A stretch of DNA of 64,000 bases, taken from [Actinobacillus] rossii (GTDB taxonomy: Bacteria; Pseudomonadota; Gammaproteobacteria; Enterobacterales; Pasteurellaceae). Both the position numbers and the translations under genes were made by a program. This document shows, piece after piece, positions 39,146 through 49,678 of this stretch; position 1 is the first letter of the stretch, and each line of letters opens with the position of its first letter. The stretch lies in the NCBI GenBank assembly GCA_900444965.1, contig UFRQ01000003.1, positions 868,001 to 932,000 of the forward strand. The letters run 5' to 3'. The notes under the pieces were generated by a model, which ran no database searches, had not been told where the DNA came from, and was given only the letters and a program-made list of their open reading frames with translations.

Positions 39146-40557
39146 TAGTTTTTCCCCCGATTAGCAAACCATGAACGGAAACTTTCACCTTCCGGTTGTG
39201 GTAAATCACGTGCTTTTGTCCATTCTGCTAGTGCGCCGGCTTGAATAGGTGATTTGCCATTTTTGATAAATTTTCCTGCTAATTTAGCGCCAATTTTGAC
39301 ACTGCTATCCCAAATTGCCGGATGGGCGTTGGCAAAGTTAAAACCTTTGATGGAAATACGCTCTGCTAATGGTGTTAACCCTGACTGAGCGATATTTTCG
39401 CGGTGGCGTAAAATAAGTTGTGCTAAAGGAATTTTTACCGGGCAAACACTGTTACAGCCAGAGCATAATGAACATGCATATGGCAATTCTTTAAAGTCTT
39501 CATAACCACCAAGTAATGGTGAAATAACGGCACCGATAGGACCGGGATAAATTGAACCATAGCCATGGCCGCCAATTTGACGGTAAGCCGGACAAGTATT
39601 TAAGCAAGCACCACAACGAATACAGCGTAATACTTCTTTAAATTCACTCTCAAGAATTTGAGAACGACCATTATCGACAATCACTAAATGAAATTCTTCA
39701 GGACCATCTGTTTCGCCTTCAAGACGTGGACCTGTCAACCAAGTATTGTAACCTGTTAATTTTGCCCCAACAGCACTGCGGCAAAGCATAGTAATTAATA
39801 CATCTACCTCTTGGAAAGTCGGCGCAATACGTTCCATACCCATGACGGCGATATGCGTTTTAGGTACAGTAGTTGCAAGGCGTAAGTTTCCTTCGTTCGT
39901 GACTAAACAACAAGACCCCGTTTCAGCCACGGCAAAGTTACAGCCACTAATGCCAATATCGGCCTCCAAGAAATCTTTTCGGATAACTTGGCGGATGAAT
40001 GCCGTCATTTCTTCTGGTTTCTCAGTTCCGTTATAACCTAATTTTTCATGCAATTCTTTACGAATCTGATGACGATCTTTATGAATAGCGGGCACAACAA
40101 TATGAGACGGTTTATCACCTACGATTTGTAACAAATACTCGCCTAAATCCGTTTCGACGACCTTAATGCCATCTTTTTCTAAAATATGGTTCATCCCGAT
40201 TTCTTCGGTGACCATGGATTTGGATTTAACAATTTTTTTCGCATTTTTTTCGCGAGCAATACGAAGAATATAATCATTGGCCTCTTCTGCAGTTTCTGCA
40301 AAGAAAACATGCCCACCATTTTGCTCTACTTTTTCACTTAATTGATATAAATAGGCATCAAGATTGGCTAATACATGGTTACGAATTTGTTTTGCCAGAT
40401 CACGCCATTCTTCCCAATGACCGAGTTCATCCACCATTTTTTGGCGGTTTGCGCCAATAGTTTCTTGTGCTTTGATTACAGCACGGCGCATAATTTCATT
40501 GTGAACTTGCTTTTCGACGCGTTGTTTAAATGGTAACTCACTAGTTTTCAAAGACAT
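39145..40557 (-). CDS. lutB: LutB/YkgF iron-sulfur lactate oxidation protein
   Basis: 470 residues. The N-terminal DUF162-like part is followed by two [4Fe-4S] ferredoxin motifs, RCIRCGACLNTCPAYRQIGG and ACSLCSGCNSVCPVKIP, at about residues 315-380. With LutA and LutC it oxidises L-lactate to pyruvate and passes electrons to the respiratory chain. It starts one base after the lutA stop. Confidence 0.95.
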   Translation of the reverse strand: MSLKTSELPFKQRVEKQVHNEIMRRAVIKAQETIGANRQKMVDELGHWEEWRDLAKQIRNHVLANLDAYLYQLSEKVEQNGGHVFFAETAEEANDYILRIAREKNAKKIVKSKSMVTEEIGMNHILEKDGIKVVETDLGEYLLQIVGDKPSHIVVPAIHKDRHQIRKELHEKLGYNGTEKPEEMTAFIRQVIRKDFLEADIGISGCNFAVAETGSCCLVTNEGNLRLATTVPKTHIAVMGMERIAPTFQEVDVLITMLCRSAVGAKLTGYNTWLTGPRLEGETDGPEEFHLVIVDNGRSQILESEFKEVLRCIRCGACLNTCPAYRQIGGHGYGSIYPGPIGAVISPLLGGYEDFKELPYACSLCSGCNSVCPVKIPLAQLILRHRENIAQSGLTPLAERISIKGFNFANAHPAIWDSSVKIGAKLAGKFIKNGKSPIQAGALAEWTKARDLPQPEGESFRSWFANRGKN

Positions 40558-40558
40558 C

Positions 40559-41299
40559 TTAGTTCACTCCTTGCTCATCTTGCATTAATACTTCGGCAAT
40601 ATGCATCACTTTGACATTTTTGCCTTCTCGGCTTAAACGTCCTGCAATATTCATTAAGCAGCTCACATCCGCGCCCACCAAATAATCAGGATCTACGTCA
40701 CTAATATTTACAACTTTTTCAGTTACCATTTCGCCTGAAATTTCCGCCATTTTCACGGAAAACGTTCCGCCAAAACCACAGCAAGTCTGTTGATTATGGA
40801 TTGGCAGTAACTGTAAACCTTTGACGTTTTGTAATAATGTTAACGGTTCTTGGACAATGCCTAATTTGCGAGTAAGACTACAAGATGGATGATAGACGGC
40901 TTTACCGGTTAAACGTGCGCCGACATTTTCTACTTTAAGTACATTGACGATAAAGTCAGTAAGATCATGAAAACGATCGGCAACTTTTTGAGCACGTTCA
41001 GCCCATTGGGGTTCACCAAAGCGTTCAAAGTATTCGGGATAATTTTTTATGGCGTAAACGCAGGAGCCTGCCGGGGCTACGATAGGATAATCATTCACTT
41101 CAAAAGTTTCGACAAGGCTTTTCATCCCAGGGATAGCTTGTTTGGCATAGCCACTATTGATAGCCGGTTGACCACAACAGCCTTGTTTTTCAAGGAACAC
41201 GACATTACAACCGAGTTTTTCGAGCAGTAATACCGTATTTTTTGCAACACCGTTTTTTACGATGTCAGCAATGCAAGTAACGTAAAAATTAACGTTCAT
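40559..41299 (-). CDS. lutA: LutA/YkgE Fe-S oxidoreductase
   Basis: 246 residues from the ATG at 41299, with GGAG upstream; an upstream in-frame extension has no support. Two cysteine-rich CCG domains are visible: EKQGCCGQPAINSGY and, paired with YHPSCSLTRKL, NQQTCCGFGGTFSVKM. They bind an iron-sulfur cluster and heterodisulfide-reductase-like partners. First catalytic subunit of LutABC. Confidence 0.95.
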   Translation of the reverse strand: MNVNFYVTCIADIVKNGVAKNTVLLLEKLGCNVVFLEKQGCCGQPAINSGYAKQAIPGMKSLVETFEVNDYPIVAPAGSCVYAIKNYPEYFERFGEPQWAERAQKVADRFHDLTDFIVNVLKVENVGARLTGKAVYHPSCSLTRKLGIVQEPLTLLQNVKGLQLLPIHNQQTCCGFGGTFSVKMAEISGEMVTEKVVNISDVDPDYLVGADVSCLMNIAGRLSREGKNVKVMHIAEVLMQDEQGVN

Positions 41300-41360
41300 A
41301 GTCACTCCAAATGAGAAAAGAGATCCGCACCTTAAGTCAACTAAGCGTGCGGAAATAATC

Positions 41361-42956
41361 TTATACGTTAAAGAATAACGGAATAATAAATAGTGCAACA
41401 AGTGCCGCAATTATGCCATACACAAACATCGGTAATACGGTTTGCTTGATGATATTGCCCTCTTGGTTATTAGTACCAAGTACAGAAGATACCGCAACGA
41501 TATTATTGATACATACCATATTCCCCATAGCACCGCCTACAGACTGTAAAGCAAGTACAAGTGCGGTCGATAATCCTGTAATTTCTGCAGTGGATAATTG
41601 TACACTACCGAATGTTAAATTCGAAACGGTATTTGAACCGGAGAAAAACGCGCCTACCGCACCGAGATAGGATGAGAACCATGTCCAATGTTCACCAGTG
41701 GTTTCAGCAAAAGTTTTACCGATAGTTTTCACCATTGATGTCTCTCCACCAACAAGCATGAGATTTACCATGATAAGTGCACCGACTAAAGCAATAAATG
41801 GATTTTTAGTGCGACGTAAACTGTCACCAAAAATTTCTTTTGTTTGCTTGAAGGTCATACTGAATAGTGGAATCACAATGAGTACTGTGATAACAAACGG
41901 AATAAATGCTGGTACATAAAGTAATTTATAACTTGCGCTAACACTGGTATCAAAAATGTTCTTTAAGCTGAACACCAAACCATGGCTGATTTCGAAATCA
42001 CCTAATGAACCAATGCGAGTTGTAAACCATGTCGTTGTGTCATTCATCCAAGCTTTGAATGGTAATTGTTGAATACGTGTGATGATTAAAATAGAAATCA
42101 ACATACCTGTTGGTAGTAATGCTTTTATAACTTGGGATGTTGTGACTGCATTGCTATCCAAATGATTTTCCATTTTTACTAAGCCAATATTGCGGTTTGC
42201 TGCGAAAACTGAAATGAGTAAACCAATTGCCCCACCGACTAATGCTGGAAATTCATAGTTAAACTGAGCAATAATGAAATAAGGAACAACGCAACCAAAA
42301 ACACTAATGTAAATAAACATAAGATTTTGGCGAATTTCTTTCCAGCTCACAATAACGCGTAATGCCATGAGCGGAATAATAAAAGCCGCGACACTATGGA
42401 TTAAGGCAGTCATTGAACCTATCGTTAGAATTTCATTTTCACCTAATTTTAATGGCCCAAATCCAAACCAAGTTGGTGTACCTACCGCACCAAAAGAAAC
42501 GGGTACGGAGTTCATAATTAATGCAAGAACTGCGACTTTAATTGGGTTAAATCCTAAACCAACTAAAATAGGTGCAGCAATCGCGGCAGGCGTACCAAAA
42601 CCACTTGCGCCCTCAATCATAAAGGCAAATGCCCAACCGATAATCATAAGTTGTGCGACAGGATTTGGGTTAATATTCCCTAACCAGCGACGTAATACAT
42701 TGGTTACACCAGACATTTCTGAGAATTTATTAAATAAAATCGCCCCAAAAATAACAGTAATTGGTGTTTGTACCGCCACAATACTCGCAGTAACGTTTGC
42801 GCTAATTGTGGCGATATCGGTACCGAAATAAGCTAAATGGATCATCAAAACAACAACCGCGATCCAAGGTAATGCAACATAAGAAGGAAGTGCATTACGT
42901 TTTACCATAAGATAAATTAAAAGAATAATTGGAAAAATACTAAGTGCAAAAGCCAT
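41361..42956 (-). CDS. lctP: LctP-family lactate permease
   Basis: 531 residues with 12 or more hydrophobic segments. EGASGFGTPAAIAAPILVGL, ALIMNSVPVSFGAVGTPTWF and GAFFSGSNTVSNLTFGSVQ are family signatures. It imports lactate with a proton. It is the first gene of the lactate operon, 61 bases before lutA, and the gap in front of it holds a CRP-like site. Confidence 0.96.
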   Translation of the reverse strand: MAFALSIFPIILLIYLMVKRNALPSYVALPWIAVVVLMIHLAYFGTDIATISANVTASIVAVQTPITVIFGAILFNKFSEMSGVTNVLRRWLGNINPNPVAQLMIIGWAFAFMIEGASGFGTPAAIAAPILVGLGFNPIKVAVLALIMNSVPVSFGAVGTPTWFGFGPLKLGENEILTIGSMTALIHSVAAFIIPLMALRVIVSWKEIRQNLMFIYISVFGCVVPYFIIAQFNYEFPALVGGAIGLLISVFAANRNIGLVKMENHLDSNAVTTSQVIKALLPTGMLISILIITRIQQLPFKAWMNDTTTWFTTRIGSLGDFEISHGLVFSLKNIFDTSVSASYKLLYVPAFIPFVITVLIVIPLFSMTFKQTKEIFGDSLRRTKNPFIALVGALIMVNLMLVGGETSMVKTIGKTFAETTGEHWTWFSSYLGAVGAFFSGSNTVSNLTFGSVQLSTAEITGLSTALVLALQSVGGAMGNMVCINNIVAVSSVLGTNNQEGNIIKQTVLPMFVYGIIAALVALFIIPLFFNV

Positions 42957-43034
42957 AAAAAATTCCTAGTGGTTGTAAAATTACTATGTATTGTATTTAA
43001 AATTTGTTAAAAAAATACAAAAATATTGTAAATA

Positions 43035-43050
43035 TTTGAATCTGATCACA
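43035..43050. promoter_or_regulatory. CRP-like binding site upstream of lctP
   Basis: TTTGA-ATCTGA-TCACA matches the consensus TGTGA-N6-TCACA at 9 of 10 core positions. It lies 79 bases before the lctP ATG, where CRP could activate the lactate operon when sugars are scarce. The remaining gap (42957-43187) is AT-rich with no other clear signal. Confidence 0.5.
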
Positions 43051-43187
43051 AAAAATATCTGTTTTGATTGAAAGGGCTATAGTTTTATTTGAAATTTTAT
43101 AAGATTCGTTTAAGGGGGATGAAAAATTCAAGAAAAGAATACGAGAGATTTATTTTGTCATTACAAAATAAAAGTGAAATTTACGTG

Positions 43188-43214
43188 AAAGTGCGGTGAT
43201 TTTAACCGCACTTT
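43188..43214 (-). terminator. Inverted uptake-sequence terminator of dapF
   Basis: AAAGTGCGGT at 43188-43197 and ACCGCACTTT at 43205-43214 with a 7-nt loop, just after the dapF stop. Confidence 0.7.
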
Positions 43215-43231
43215 TTAGATTTAACTCAGTT

Positions 43232-44056
43232 TTAGAGTTTAATCACACCATCATAAATATGAGTAGCATCACCAGTCATATACAACGGCTGTCCTTTTCC
43301 AGCCCATTCAATAGTGAGAGAACCTCCAGGTAAATCCACTTGAACTGTGTGATCAAGTAATTCTTGCATAATGCCAACAGCCGCAGCAGCACAAGCTCCG
43401 CTTCCGCAGGCTTGTGTTTCACCAGCACCACGTTCATAAACACGTAGTTTGATGTGATTACGGTTAATAATCTGCATAAATCCAGCATTTACTCGCTCAG
43501 GAAAGCGTTCATGGTTTTCTAATAATGGACCAAGTTCTTCTACATTGGCGGTGTCAATATTATCTACTTGCACGACACAATGTGGATTTCCCATAGAAAC
43601 CGCACCGCAAAGTACAGTTTGAATGTCGGTGCGGAGAATATAATTTTTCTCGAATTTATTGGCGATAAAAGGAATTTTTGCCGGCTCCCAAATAGGTTCG
43701 CCCATATTAACGCGAATCATCCCATCATCTTTAACCGTTAAAATCATACGACCTTTAGCGATGCTGACCGCAATATCTTTTTTATTCGTTAAGCCTTTCA
43801 TTGTTACAAAACGCGCAAAACAACGAGCCCCATTGCCACATTGGGCAACTTCGCTACCGTCAGCATTAAAAATACGATAATGGAAATCTAAATCGGGATC
43901 GTATGGTGGCTCAACAATCAGTAATTGATCGAAACCAATACCACGATGGCGATCCGCCAGTTTTTTAATGATATCTTCAGGGAAAAACAGGTTTTGCGTT
44001 ACGGCATCAACGACGACAAAATCATTGCCTAATCCGTGCATTTTGGAAAATTGCAT
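43232..44056 (-). CDS. dapF: DapF, diaminopimelate epimerase
   Basis: 274 residues. DapF converts LL- to meso-diaminopimelate for lysine and peptidoglycan. Both active-site cysteines are present: [14 protein letters not shown] (about residue 73) and [15 protein letters not shown] (about 217). [15 protein letters not shown] is the usual start. In E. coli dapF precedes xerC-yigB; here the lactate operon lies between. Confidence 0.97.
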   Translation of the reverse strand: MQFSKMHGLGNDFVVVDAVTQNLFFPEDIIKKLADRHRGIGFDQLLIVEPPYDPDLDFHYRIFNADGSEVAQCGNGARCFARFVTMKGLTNKKDIAVSIAKGRMILTVKDDGMIRVNMGEPIWEPAKIPFIANKFEKNYILRTDIQTVLCGAVSMGNPHCVVQVDNIDTANVEELGPLLENHERFPERVNAGFMQIINRNHIKLRVYERGAGETQACGSGACAAAAVGIMQELLDHTVQVDLPGGSLTIEWAGKGQPLYMTGDATHIYDGVIKL

Positions 44057-44230
44057 TTTTCCTTCCTATGTAAAAAGTGACAACTTTTTGCATTATAGTG
44101 TGCTATTTAAAATGAGTAAATAAGCGGATGAATGTAAAAGAAAATGACAGTACTCAGGGCTTATGCTATATTTCAACACATTATAGACTGCTAAAAGTGC
44201 GGTCAGAATTTTGATTGTTTTGAGAAAAGA

Positions 44231-44950
44231 ATGAACGAACTCAATCCCAATAATATTCCCAAACACGTTGCGATTATTATGGATGGCAACGGTCGGTGGG
44301 CCAAGCAGCAGGGCAAAATGCGTGTGTTTGGTCATACAAACGGCGTTAAAGCTGTACGTAAGTCAGTATCTTATGCGCGTCAAATTGGCGTTCAATCGCT
44401 TACATTGTATGCCTTTAGTAGCGAAAACTGGAATCGCCCTGAAGCAGAAGTTTCTGCGTTAATGACTTTGTTTATGCAAGCCCTTGATCACGAAGTGAAT
44501 AAATTGCATAAGAACAATATTAAATTATTGATCTTAGGCGATAAATCTAAGTTTAGTGAAAAACTGCAGGAAAAAATCACTAAGGCGGAAAAATTAACCG
44601 AAAATAATACCGCACTTACCGTGAATATTGCAGCAAATTATGGTGGCTGTTGGGACATTGTACAAGCAACGAAACATTTAGCTAACCAAGTAAAATCTGG
44701 AGAATTAACAATAGACCAGATAAATGAAGAACTTTTCCAAAAGAGTTTGGTCACAAAAGAGCAAGCACCTGTGGATTTATTGATTCGTACGAGCGGGGAA
44801 CAGCGCATTAGTAATTTTTTGTTATGGCAAATCGCCTATGCAGAACTGTATTTTACAGATGTACTTTGGCCTGATTTTAACGAAGAAGAATTTAATCGAG
44901 CAATTTTTGCTTTTCAACAACGTGAGCGCCGTTTTGGCGGGTCAGAATAA
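44231..44950 (+). CDS. uppS: UppS (IspU), undecaprenyl diphosphate synthase
   Basis: 239 residues. UppS extends farnesyl diphosphate to the C55 carrier lipid. [18 protein letters not shown] holds the catalytic Asp, followed by [29 protein letters not shown] is the C-terminal signature. First gene of uppS-cdsA-rseP-bamA-skp-lpxD, all on the + strand. Confidence 0.97.
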   Translation: MNELNPNNIPKHVAIIMDGNGRWAKQQGKMRVFGHTNGVKAVRKSVSYARQIGVQSLTLYAFSSENWNRPEAEVSALMTLFMQALDHEVNKLHKNNIKLLILGDKSKFSEKLQEKITKAEKLTENNTALTVNIAANYGGCWDIVQATKHLANQVKSGELTIDQINEELFQKSLVTKEQAPVDLLIRTSGEQRISNFLLWQIAYAELYFTDVLWPDFNEEEFNRAIFAFQQRERRFGGSE

Positions 44951-44960
44951 GGAGTTTCCC

Positions 44961-45827
44961 TTGCTTAAAGAGCGTGTTTTATCTGCGATTGTCTTAATTG
45001 CTGTGGTTTTTGCCGCATTATTTTTGTTCTCACCTTTTTACTTCGCCTTAGCTATTGGAGCAGTCGCGACTCTTGGTGTATGGGAATGGACACAATTTGC
45101 GCGTTTTAAACAATTTGTTTGGCGTTTTGTGATTACTGCGGTGGCAGGTGCTTTTGTGTTTTTATGGATTTTCAGTGAAGCGGACTATTTAAATGCAGGG
45201 CGAGTATTTCAATCGCATGCCGAACCTATTCTATTAGGTGCTGTGATTTGGTGGATAGTCGCTTTTTTCCTTGTTATTTCCTATCCGAAGTCAGCAAAAT
45301 TGTGGGGAAGATCGCCGATTTTACAAGCCATTTTTGCTTTCCATACTCTTGTGCCTTTTATTGTTGGTGTCTTAAGTTTGCGCTTAGATAACTACGTTGC
45401 AGACGCGTTGCATGGTGTACAATTATTACTTTATGTTTTTATTTTAGTTTGGGCGGCTGACAGTGGCGCTTATTTTGTGGGACGTGCTTTAGGTAAACAT
45501 AAATTAGCACCCAAAGTATCTCCGGGAAAAACCTGGGAAGGCGTAATAGGTGGCGTATTCACAGCCGCAGTTCTTGCATTTTTATTTATTAATTTTGCGG
45601 GTGAAAACTTATTTGTTCACGGAAATATCCAAAGTTTAACCGCACTTTCAGCCGCAACCGTTGTTATTTCAGTACTTGGTGATCTAACAGAAAGTATGTT
45701 TAAACGTGAAAGTGGTATTAAAGACAGCAGTAATCTCATTCCAGGTCATGGCGGTATTTTGGATCGTATTGATAGCTTAACCGCAGCAGTTCCATTTTTT
45801 AGTTATTTCTATTTCTTTGTTTTATAA
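44961..45827 (+). CDS. cdsA: CdsA, phosphatidate cytidylyltransferase
   Basis: 288 residues from a TTG at 44961 with a clear AAGGAG 7 bases upstream; starts further back lie inside uppS and are not credible. CdsA makes CDP-diacylglycerol for all phospholipids. It has several membrane segments and the family signature from about residue 248: SMFKRESGIKDSSNLIPGHG, then GILDRIDSL. It is 10 bases after uppS. Confidence 0.95.
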   Translation: MLKERVLSAIVLIAVVFAALFLFSPFYFALAIGAVATLGVWEWTQFARFKQFVWRFVITAVAGAFVFLWIFSEADYLNAGRVFQSHAEPILLGAVIWWIVAFFLVISYPKSAKLWGRSPILQAIFAFHTLVPFIVGVLSLRLDNYVADALHGVQLLLYVFILVWAADSGAYFVGRALGKHKLAPKVSPGKTWEGVIGGVFTAAVLAFLFINFAGENLFVHGNIQSLTALSAATVVISVLGDLTESMFKRESGIKDSSNLIPGHGGILDRIDSLTAAVPFFSYFYFFVL

Positions 45828-45833
45828 GGGAAA

Positions 45834-47165
45834 ATGATGTCCTTTTTATGGTCGCTTGTTTCATTTATTATTGTTATTGGCGTATTAGTTTCTGTCCATG
45901 AGTTTGGACACTTTTGGGCGGCGCGAAAGTGCGGTGTAAAAGTGCATCGTTTTTCCATTGGTTTTGGTAAAGTGTTATGGAAACGTAACGATAAGCTTGG
46001 CACCGAGTTTGCAGTCTCTGCCATTCCTTTGGGCGGTTATGTCAAAATGCTTGATGAGCGCACAGAAGAAGTGCCGGTTGAGTTGAAATATCAATCTTTT
46101 AATAGTAAGTCAGTGTTGCAACGTGCTTTTATTATTGTCGCCGGCCCTTTAGCTAATTTTATTTTTGCAATCTTAGCTTATTGGGTTATTTTCGTCGTGG
46201 GTATGCCGAGTGTCAAACCTGTTATTTCAGAAGTGAAACCGAATTCTATTGCCGCAATAGCACAACTTGAGCCTAATTCACAAATTTTAGCTGTAGATGG
46301 AACAGATACTGCAGATTGGGAAAGTATTAACCTGTTACTTGCAAGTAAATTGGGTAATGACCATTTAACGCTGACGGTAACACCGTTTGGTGAACATTGC
46401 ATGCAAGAGAAAATTCTTGATTTACGTAATTGGTCATTTGATCCCGAAAAAGAAACTTCATTTGGTTCTTTAGGGATTAAGCCTGTTTCGAACAAAATTA
46501 AGAATATTTTGACAAATGTAGTTAACGATTCTCCTGCCGAAAGAGCAGGATTGCAAGTGGGTGATACGCTGTTGCGTTTGAATGGTCAAGATATTGACTG
46601 GCAAACGTTGGTTGAACGTATTCAGCAGGGTGGCACTTTAGATTTACAAGTACAGCGTAATGGTGACACATTAAATGTAACCTTGCAGCCGGAAATGAAA
46701 GATGGACGTTATTTCGCGGGTCTTGCGCCAACGGTCGAACCATTGAATGAAATCTACCGTACAGAATTAAAATATGATATTCTTGATGCTTTGTGGAAAG
46801 GCGTTGAGAAAACATGGCAACTTTCAGCCTTAACCGTAAAAGTCATTGGTAAATTATTTACGGGTGATTTATCGTTGAGTAATTTAAGTGGCCCTATTTC
46901 CATTGCTAAAGGCGCTGGTATGTCATCAAGTTTTGGTTTAGTTTCATTCTTAAGCTTTATGGCGTTAATTAGTGTTAACCTTGGCATTATGAATTTATTT
47001 CCGTTGCCGGTGTTAGATGGTGGGCATTTGATGTTCTTGGTAGCGGAAGGGATCAAAGGCAAACCTGTTTCAGAACGAGTACAAGAATTGTGTTATCGCG
47101 TTGGTGCAGCATTGTTATTGACGTTGACTGTTTTTGCTTTATTTAATGATTTTTTACGTTTGTAA
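45834..47165 (+). CDS. rseP: RseP, site-2 protease
   Basis: 443 residues. RseP cuts anti-sigma factor RseA and leftover signal peptides inside the membrane. Zinc site: HEFGH (residues 22-26, in VLVSVHEFGHFWAARK) and NLFPLPVLDGGHLMF near the C-terminus. Two PDZ regions lie between, including NDSPAERAGLQVGDTLLRLN. The start has two ATGs in tandem. It is 6 bases after cdsA. Confidence 0.96.
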   Translation: MMSFLWSLVSFIIVIGVLVSVHEFGHFWAARKCGVKVHRFSIGFGKVLWKRNDKLGTEFAVSAIPLGGYVKMLDERTEEVPVELKYQSFNSKSVLQRAFIIVAGPLANFIFAILAYWVIFVVGMPSVKPVISEVKPNSIAAIAQLEPNSQILAVDGTDTADWESINLLLASKLGNDHLTLTVTPFGEHCMQEKILDLRNWSFDPEKETSFGSLGIKPVSNKIKNILTNVVNDSPAERAGLQVGDTLLRLNGQDIDWQTLVERIQQGGTLDLQVQRNGDTLNVTLQPEMKDGRYFAGLAPTVEPLNEIYRTELKYDILDALWKGVEKTWQLSALTVKVIGKLFTGDLSLSNLSGPISIAKGAGMSSSFGLVSFLSFMALISVNLGIMNLFPLPVLDGGHLMFLVAEGIKGKPVSERVQELCYRVGAALLLTLTVFALFNDFLRL

Positions 47166-47208
47166 AAACGTAGTCGAAATTAACCGCACTTTATAGGTGA
47201 TTTAAAAA

Positions 47209-49578
47209 ATGAAAAAACTCTTAATTGCTAGTTTATTATTTGGTTCAGCGAGTGCTTATGCAGCACCATTCGTTGTACAGGACATTCGTGTGGACGGCGT
47301 TCAAGCTGGTTCTGAAGGTAAAGTGCTTGCTGGTTTGCCTGTTCAAGTGGGCAAACGTGCTACGGATGCCGATATTTCCAATGTTGTTCGTACGCTTTAT
47401 AAGCGTGGTTATCAAAATGTGCAAGCGGCACGTGATGGAAATGTCTTAGTGATTTCGGTGATGCAATTACCTGTTATTGCTGATGTGGTGATTTCAGGGA
47501 ATAGCAGTATTCCAACGGATGCATTGAAAGAAAACTTAAATAATAATGGTTTTAAAGTCGGTGATGTGCTAGATCGCGCAAAATTAAACGCGTTTGCAGA
47601 AAGTTTAAAAGCACACTATGCATCTGTGGGGCGTTACAATGCAATAGTTGAGCCTGTAGTGAATTCGTTACCAAATAATCGCGCCGAAGTAAAAATCAAT
47701 ATCAAAGAAAATGATGTGGCGAAATTAAAAGAATTATCTTTTGAAGGTAATGAAGTTTTTGATGATTCTCGTTTAGCCGATCAAATGGAACTTTCAACAG
47801 ATGCTTGGTGGAAGTTATTTGGTGCGAAATTTACGCAAGAACAATTTGGTAAAGATTTAGAGTCGTTAACACAGTATTATCAAGATCGTGGTTATCCAAA
47901 AGCACAAATTACAGGTACGGATGTTCAGTTAAATGATGAGAAAACAGAAGCCCGTGTCAAAGTAACCGTGAATGAAGGTGACTTATATACGGTAAATAGT
48001 GCTCGTATCGTAGGTAATGTGGGTGGTATGCAAAATGAATTACAACCACTATTAAGCGGTATTCGTTTACATGATACTTTCCGCCGTGCAGAAATTACAG
48101 ATGTTGAAGATGCAATTAAAACAAAATTGGCTGAGCAAGGCTATGCAACTGCACAAGTCAATGTATCACCTGAGTTTGATGATGTGAATAAAACGGTAGC
48201 TATTACGTATGTAGTTGATGCGGGTCGTCGTTATTCTGTTCGTCAAATTCGTTTTGAAGGTAATACGGTCAGTGCCGATAGCACATTACGTCAAGAAATG
48301 CGTCAACAAGAAGGCTCTTGGTTGTCATCGCAGTTAATTGAATTAGGTAAAACTCGTTTAGATCGTACAGGGTTCTTTGAAACAGTAGAATATCGTAACG
48401 AACCTGTTCAAGGCTCTGATGATGAAGTTGATGTAGTTTATAAAGTGAAAGAACGTAATACAGGGAGTATTAACTTTGGTATTGGTTATGGTACAGAGAG
48501 TGGGTTTAGTTACCAAGCCAGCATTAAACAAGATAATTTCTTGGGTATGGGTTCTTCAATCAGCTTATCTGGTGCGCGTAACGACTATGGTACAAGTGTT
48601 GATTTAGGTTATAACGAACCGTATTTTACGAAAGATGGGGTGAGCCTTGGCGGTAATGTATTCTATCAAACCTATGATAATACAGACACAGACGATAACG
48701 TGGCATCTTATAAACGTACTACTTATGGGGTGAATTTAACTTTAGGTTTCCCAGTAAATGAAAACAACTCGTACTATATTGGTACAGGTTATGCTTATAA
48801 CAAGTTAAAAAATGTGAGCCCAGAATATACCCGTGAACTCTACTATAACTCTATGGAGTTTAAGGATTGGACGTTTAAAACGCATGATTTCACTGTTTCA
48901 GCGGGTTGGATTTATAATAGTTTAAATCGTGGCTATTTCCCTACTAAAGGTGTGAAAGCGACTGTGGGTGGTACAGTAACTACACCAGGTTCTGATAACC
49001 GTTTCTATAAGTTAAGTTCAGAAATTCAAGCTTATTATCCATTGAATCGTGAACAAACTTGGGTGCTAGCAGGTAAAGCAAGTGCGGCTTATGCGAATGG
49101 GTTAAATGGTAAACGTTTACCATTTTATCAACTTTATAACTTAGGTGGTATTGGTACTATTCGTGGATTCTCGTATGGTGGTTTTGGTCCACAAGCGATC
49201 TATAAGATCTATAAAAAGTCACAAGGCGAATACAGAATCAGTAACGATGTGATTGGTGGTAATGCAATGGCAACAGCAAGTATGGAACTTATCGTACCAA
49301 CGCCATTTGTAGCAGATAAAAACCAAAATAGCGTACGTACATCATTATTTGTGGATGCTGCAAGCTTGTGGAATACAAAATGGTCTGACGCAGACAAAGC
49401 CAAATTCCCTAGCGCACCAGATTATGGTGATCCAAGTCGCATTCGTGCTTCTGCTGGTGTTGCATTCCAATGGCAATCGCCAATTGGTCCATTAGTTTTC
49501 TCGTATGCTAAACCGATCAAAAAATATGAAGAAGATGATGTGGAACAATTCCAATTTAGTATTGGTGGTACATTCTAA
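47209..49578 (+). CDS. bamA: BamA outer-membrane assembly factor
   Basis: 789 residues. A signal peptide (MKKLLIASLLFGSASAYAAP) is followed by five POTRA repeats (to about 420) and a 16-strand barrel. BamA inserts beta-barrel proteins in the outer membrane. The conserved loop-6 IRGF motif is in GTIRGFSYGGFGP, and the C-terminal strand ends EQFQFSIGGTF with the terminal Phe. In H. influenzae this is D15. skp follows. Confidence 0.97.
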   Translation: MKKLLIASLLFGSASAYAAPFVVQDIRVDGVQAGSEGKVLAGLPVQVGKRATDADISNVVRTLYKRGYQNVQAARDGNVLVISVMQLPVIADVVISGNSSIPTDALKENLNNNGFKVGDVLDRAKLNAFAESLKAHYASVGRYNAIVEPVVNSLPNNRAEVKINIKENDVAKLKELSFEGNEVFDDSRLADQMELSTDAWWKLFGAKFTQEQFGKDLESLTQYYQDRGYPKAQITGTDVQLNDEKTEARVKVTVNEGDLYTVNSARIVGNVGGMQNELQPLLSGIRLHDTFRRAEITDVEDAIKTKLAEQGYATAQVNVSPEFDDVNKTVAITYVVDAGRRYSVRQIRFEGNTVSADSTLRQEMRQQEGSWLSSQLIELGKTRLDRTGFFETVEYRNEPVQGSDDEVDVVYKVKERNTGSINFGIGYGTESGFSYQASIKQDNFLGMGSSISLSGARNDYGTSVDLGYNEPYFTKDGVSLGGNVFYQTYDNTDTDDNVASYKRTTYGVNLTLGFPVNENNSYYIGTGYAYNKLKNVSPEYTRELYYNSMEFKDWTFKTHDFTVSAGWIYNSLNRGYFPTKGVKATVGGTVTTPGSDNRFYKLSSEIQAYYPLNREQTWVLAGKASAAYANGLNGKRLPFYQLYNLGGIGTIRGFSYGGFGPQAIYKIYKKSQGEYRISNDVIGGNAMATASMELIVPTPFVADKNQNSVRTSLFVDAASLWNTKWSDADKAKFPSAPDYGDPSRIRASAGVAFQWQSPIGPLVFSYAKPIKKYEEDDVEQFQFSIGGTF

Positions 49579-49678
49579 TTTGAACTTATTGAAGACCTGA
49601 TGGTCGAAAGAAACACCCATGTTGTATGTCATGGCGTACAACATGGAACAATTAACAAATAGTAAGGAAATTTAAACA

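Noticed and set aside
44838..44960. N-terminal extension of cdsA into uppS
   Set aside because: It is uppS sequence read in another frame; the TTG at 44961 has a good AAGGAG and gives the usual 288 residues.
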